DNA of 64,000 nucleotides from Amorphochlora amoebiformis. Taxonomy: Eukaryota > Cercozoa > Chlorarachniophyceae. The stretch covers positions 248,001 through 312,000 of the forward strand of contig BAAHQB010000068.1 in the NCBI GenBank assembly GCA_054601695.1, given 5' to 3'. Positions 60,840 to 64,000 of this stretch are shown here, piece after piece (the first letter of the stretch is position 1; every line of letters begins with the position of its first letter). A program made the position numbers and the translations under genes. A model generated the notes under the pieces. The model had not been told where the DNA came from. It saw nothing but the letters and a program-made list of their open reading frames with translations, and made no database searches.

Positions 60840-61776
60840 TCATGAAAATAGTGAAATTTTAAGCCATTTATTACACAACCAGCTCACGAAATTTTTTTCA
60901 GCTGATTATAATATTCTCATGTAAGGACGAATAGAGTGACTAGGTAACATCCTCTAGATCCTCCATCCCGCATGGAAGGTCGACCGACAGCGGTCGACCC
61001 CAAATATATTCAAAATTCGAAAATTGACTCAAGCAGGCTTGATAAATGTGTACGTAGATGCCTACGTACGCTAGCCACGGGAACCATGTCGTGAATCTAG
61101 ATGACGGATCATGATTCATGATACGAGTCATACAAGGTACTACGTGTACGTGTAACTGCCTGCGCGCGCTAGCCTAGAGACTACGCATAAGTCGGTTTCG
61201 GCTTAAGATTCGAACAGATCAGACCGATGGCACTGATATGCGTCTACAAATGGATTTATGCATGGCAGATGATATCGGCGCGGCCGTCGCCTAAATCTAG
61301 TAGCTAGCTATTAAGTTAATCCAAATCATTCTACTTCCTCAATACTGTTCCTGTACTAGCTCTAGCTATAGTAGCTGTAAGACTCCTGTTGAACGTCTAT
61401 ATACTAGATGTATAGAACTTACATCTAGCTAGAGTTTATCTACTTTATAGATATCAATATATACAATACACATACTTATACCACTCATAGGTTCCGCAGG
61501 TTCCGTATACTGCTTATCGGATCCATAGGTGCACGATATCGAGCTACTGAGATGGCTCCGTTACATTCGTGCTGTTCCGTTACATTCGTGCTCAGAAAGT
61601 AACGGTTCCGTTACATCCGTGCTCAGAAAGTAACGGTTAAGTCGGACCTTCGAATATATTAATTTATTTTACTACATGTACAAATCTGGCTGGACGTTCA
61701 TGGTGACGTGGTATCATGTACACACATACATGCATATATATACACATGTACATATATGTGTCTAAAAAATACATAA

Positions 61777-61819
<43 letters not shown>

Positions 61820-61861
61820 CTTATATATACAATATATTTACACATATATATGTATATATGC

Positions 61862-61916
<55 letters not shown>

Positions 61917-62110
61917 GTATATATGTACATAACATAAATATATATATATATATATATATGTATAAACATAGATATACATCTATGTGATATATGTATATGA
62001 CGTATATGTATATATATATTGTTTATATATAAAAATGTAAATGTACCATATGTCATGTTTTATCTACATGCATACCTCCCACGCACATGTATATCTACAT
62101 ATATATATAC

Positions 62111-62141
<31 letters not shown>

Positions 62142-62460
62142 CAAATACAATTCTCGAATTTAAAAAATTGTGCGTCATGACATTTATAACGCCCATAGCA
62201 ATAGGAAAAATGATTATATTCTAGATATCACTACCTGTTAAAGTATATACAATATATTACTATAATTTAGTTTTTCAGTATATATTTTAACTAGAAAAAT
62301 GAAACGGTTTTTTTTTTAAAAACATATATATTCTGCATTTCAAAGATTTAAAAAAAAAATAAAATGCACTTTGAATTTTTCGGAATAACACATATCGATA
62401 TACGCATATATTCATTTTTTCACGTTTTTACAGCATTTTTGAAAATATATGAATATACTT
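60840..62460. other. intergenic DNA
   Basis: 60840-61720 is unique, CTAG- and ACGT-rich sequence with no recognised gene. The interval 61556-61640 holds a tandem repeat with TTCCGTTACAT(T/C)CGTGCTCAGAAAGTAACGG. From 61730 TA microsatellites resume. The islands 62150-62450 are AT-rich with poly-T/poly-A runs and nothing coding was recognised in them. Confidence 0.5.
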
Positions 62461-62461
62461 T

Positions 62462-62501
<40 letters not shown>

Positions 62502-62539
62502 ATTTACATATATACATATATATTTATATATTTGTATAC

Positions 62540-62609
62540 CTATTAACTTGGAAATATCCCCTAGACCCTTCTTGCCGTACATAGTAGCCAAAGCTAACAT
62601 TAGTTCATC
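62540..62609 (-). CDS. exon of an unidentified minus-strand gene
   Basis: Minus-strand ATATAG is followed by a 70-nt open segment ([20 protein letters not shown]...) and a GTATAC donor, phase 0 in and phase 1 out. It has the same exon-in-TA-repeat look as the other long genes. A decayed copy of its 5' end lies upstream at about 62700-62738, supporting its identity as an exon. The rest of the gene was not assembled. Confidence 0.45.
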
Positions 62610-62629
62610 CTATATATATGTATATATAT

Positions 62630-62670
<41 letters not shown>

Positions 62671-62699
62671 GTATTCTATACATATACGTGTATATACAT

Positions 62700-62740
62700 C
62701 ATTAAATATGGCTACCATAGCTAGTATGAGATCATGGTAT
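62700..62740 (-). repeat. decayed upstream copy of the 5' end of exon 62540-62609
   Basis: GGCTACCATAGCTAGTATGAGATCATGGTAT on the plus strand resembles GTAGCCAAAGCTAACATTAGTTCATCCTAT at 62583-62612 with multiple changes. Confidence 0.5.
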
Positions 62741-62745
62741 ATATG

Positions 62746-62783
<38 letters not shown>

Positions 62784-63089
62784 AGATCGAAACATATTTG
62801 TATGTGTTAAATATGTATATAAACATATATAACAATACACATGCATATACACACATATATACATATATATATATACACATACATATTTATATGTATACAT
62901 ATACGTATGTTAAATTGTATATATATATATATATAAAATACAATTTATATATATATATATATATATATAATATACGTATATATAATATATATATATATAT
63001 AAATATATGCGAAATATGTTTGCATGTATTAAAGATATTATATATATACAATATATGTATATATATATGTATTTATATATAATTCTTAC

Positions 63090-63125
63090 ATATGGCGGTC
63101 ATAGCGCCCATGGATGCATATATAG
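63090..63125 (-). CDS. possible exon of the same or another minus-strand gene
   Basis: Between CCAAG and GTAAGA the minus strand reads [11 protein letters not shown], a hydrophobic segment reminiscent of the first transmembrane exon of the ABCG gene (IYASMSLIFGVI). Outgoing phase 1 does not fit the phase-0 start of the exon at 62609, so an exon is missing or the pieces are unrelated. Confidence 0.3.
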
Positions 63126-63366
63126 CTTGGAATACTATACATATATACAAAAACCAGATGTATGATATGTGAAGTCACATGTATGCGTGTGTATAAGTAT
63201 GCATAATTTATATATCCGTATACATGCATATGTATAGTATATATACATATATATACATATATATGTATGTATACATATATATATATATATATAAATATAT
63301 ATATATATATCATATATATATATATTATCATATACATATGAATATATATATATATATAAATATATA

Positions 63367-63442
<76 letters not shown>

Positions 63443-63493
63443 AAAGATATGCCTGAGTTGGAGGAGGTTCATCTGCATCTTTACCTCCCTGTC

Positions 63494-63562
<69 letters not shown>

Positions 63563-63710
63563 CATATATATATATATATATATATATATGTGTATATAGA
63601 TATATTATATATATATATAAATATATATTGACATATATCTATATTTTGAATAAATTTGTGTGTGTAATGTAATATACAATATATACATAATGTATATGTA
63701 TATGTGTATG

Positions 63711-63798
<88 letters not shown>

Positions 63799-63865
63799 TA
63801 TATGTACACATTTATATACACACATGTACATAATATATGCATATATATGTATGTAATATATTTAG

Positions 63866-63900
<35 letters not shown>

Positions 63901-63963
63901 GGTAAAAAACACATATATATTGATACCTATACATAAATATATACATTTTTGTATATACATGTA

Positions 63964-64000
<37 letters not shown>
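63126..64000. repeat. TA and TATG microsatellites to the end of the window
   Basis: Long (TA)n runs dominate (63370-63437, 63500-63560, 63716-63792). A unique island at 63445-63497 reads [12 protein letters not shown] on the minus strand after an AG but has no donor in the next 30 bases, so it is not called as an exon. Confidence 0.6.

Overview
The window is eukaryotic chromosome-end DNA. It opens with CCCTAA telomeric repeats (TTAGGG type) and is dominated by (TA)n and other microsatellites. The genes have GT-AG introns, with tiny exons set as islands in low-complexity intron sequence. The organism is not identifiable from this alone. A free-living or parasitic protist is likely, and the Pro-Thr-Lys repeat style of one secreted protein recalls stramenopiles, but that is a weak guess. 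All gene models below were spliced by hand, by following reading phase across GT...AG junctions.

Layout. (1) 1-7571: telomere, degenerate telomeric repeats, then a plus-strand DHHC palmitoyltransferase gene whose N-terminal half is missing or lost into the telomere. (2) 7572-10531: convergent intergenic DNA with one unassigned ORF. (3) 28181 down to 10532, minus strand: a 36-exon gene for a secreted protein of about 642 aa, with a signal peptide, cysteine-rich modules, an Asp-rich segment and Pro-Thr-Lys repeats. (4) 28182-31501: divergent intergenic/promoter DNA with a small fold-back element. (5) 31502-56868, plus strand: a complete ABCG-type half-transporter of about 662 aa in 33 exons (NBD then TMD), only about 8 percent coding. 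(6) 56869-58480: intergenic repeats. (7) 58481-60839: a compact, non-repetitive divergent gene pair with short introns and no recognised family. (8) 60840-64000: intergenic DNA and exons of a further minus-strand gene that runs out of the window or is degraded.

The most striking property is shared by the three long genes. Many introns contain tandem, progressively decayed copies of the END of a neighbouring exon, together with its splice site and separated by (TA)n. Copies of an exon 3' end with its donor lie downstream; copies of an exon 5' end with its acceptor lie upstream. Several satellites that look anonymous (1481-2390, 6570-6979, 36403-36790, 41161-42440, 53176-53840) are exon-derived in this way. 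One 54-nt frame-neutral exon is repeated with both splice sites. Interstitial telomeric repeats occur inside introns, and one ABCG intron (39918-40194) is built almost entirely of CCCTAA repeats. No rRNA, tRNA, CRISPR array or operon structure was seen.
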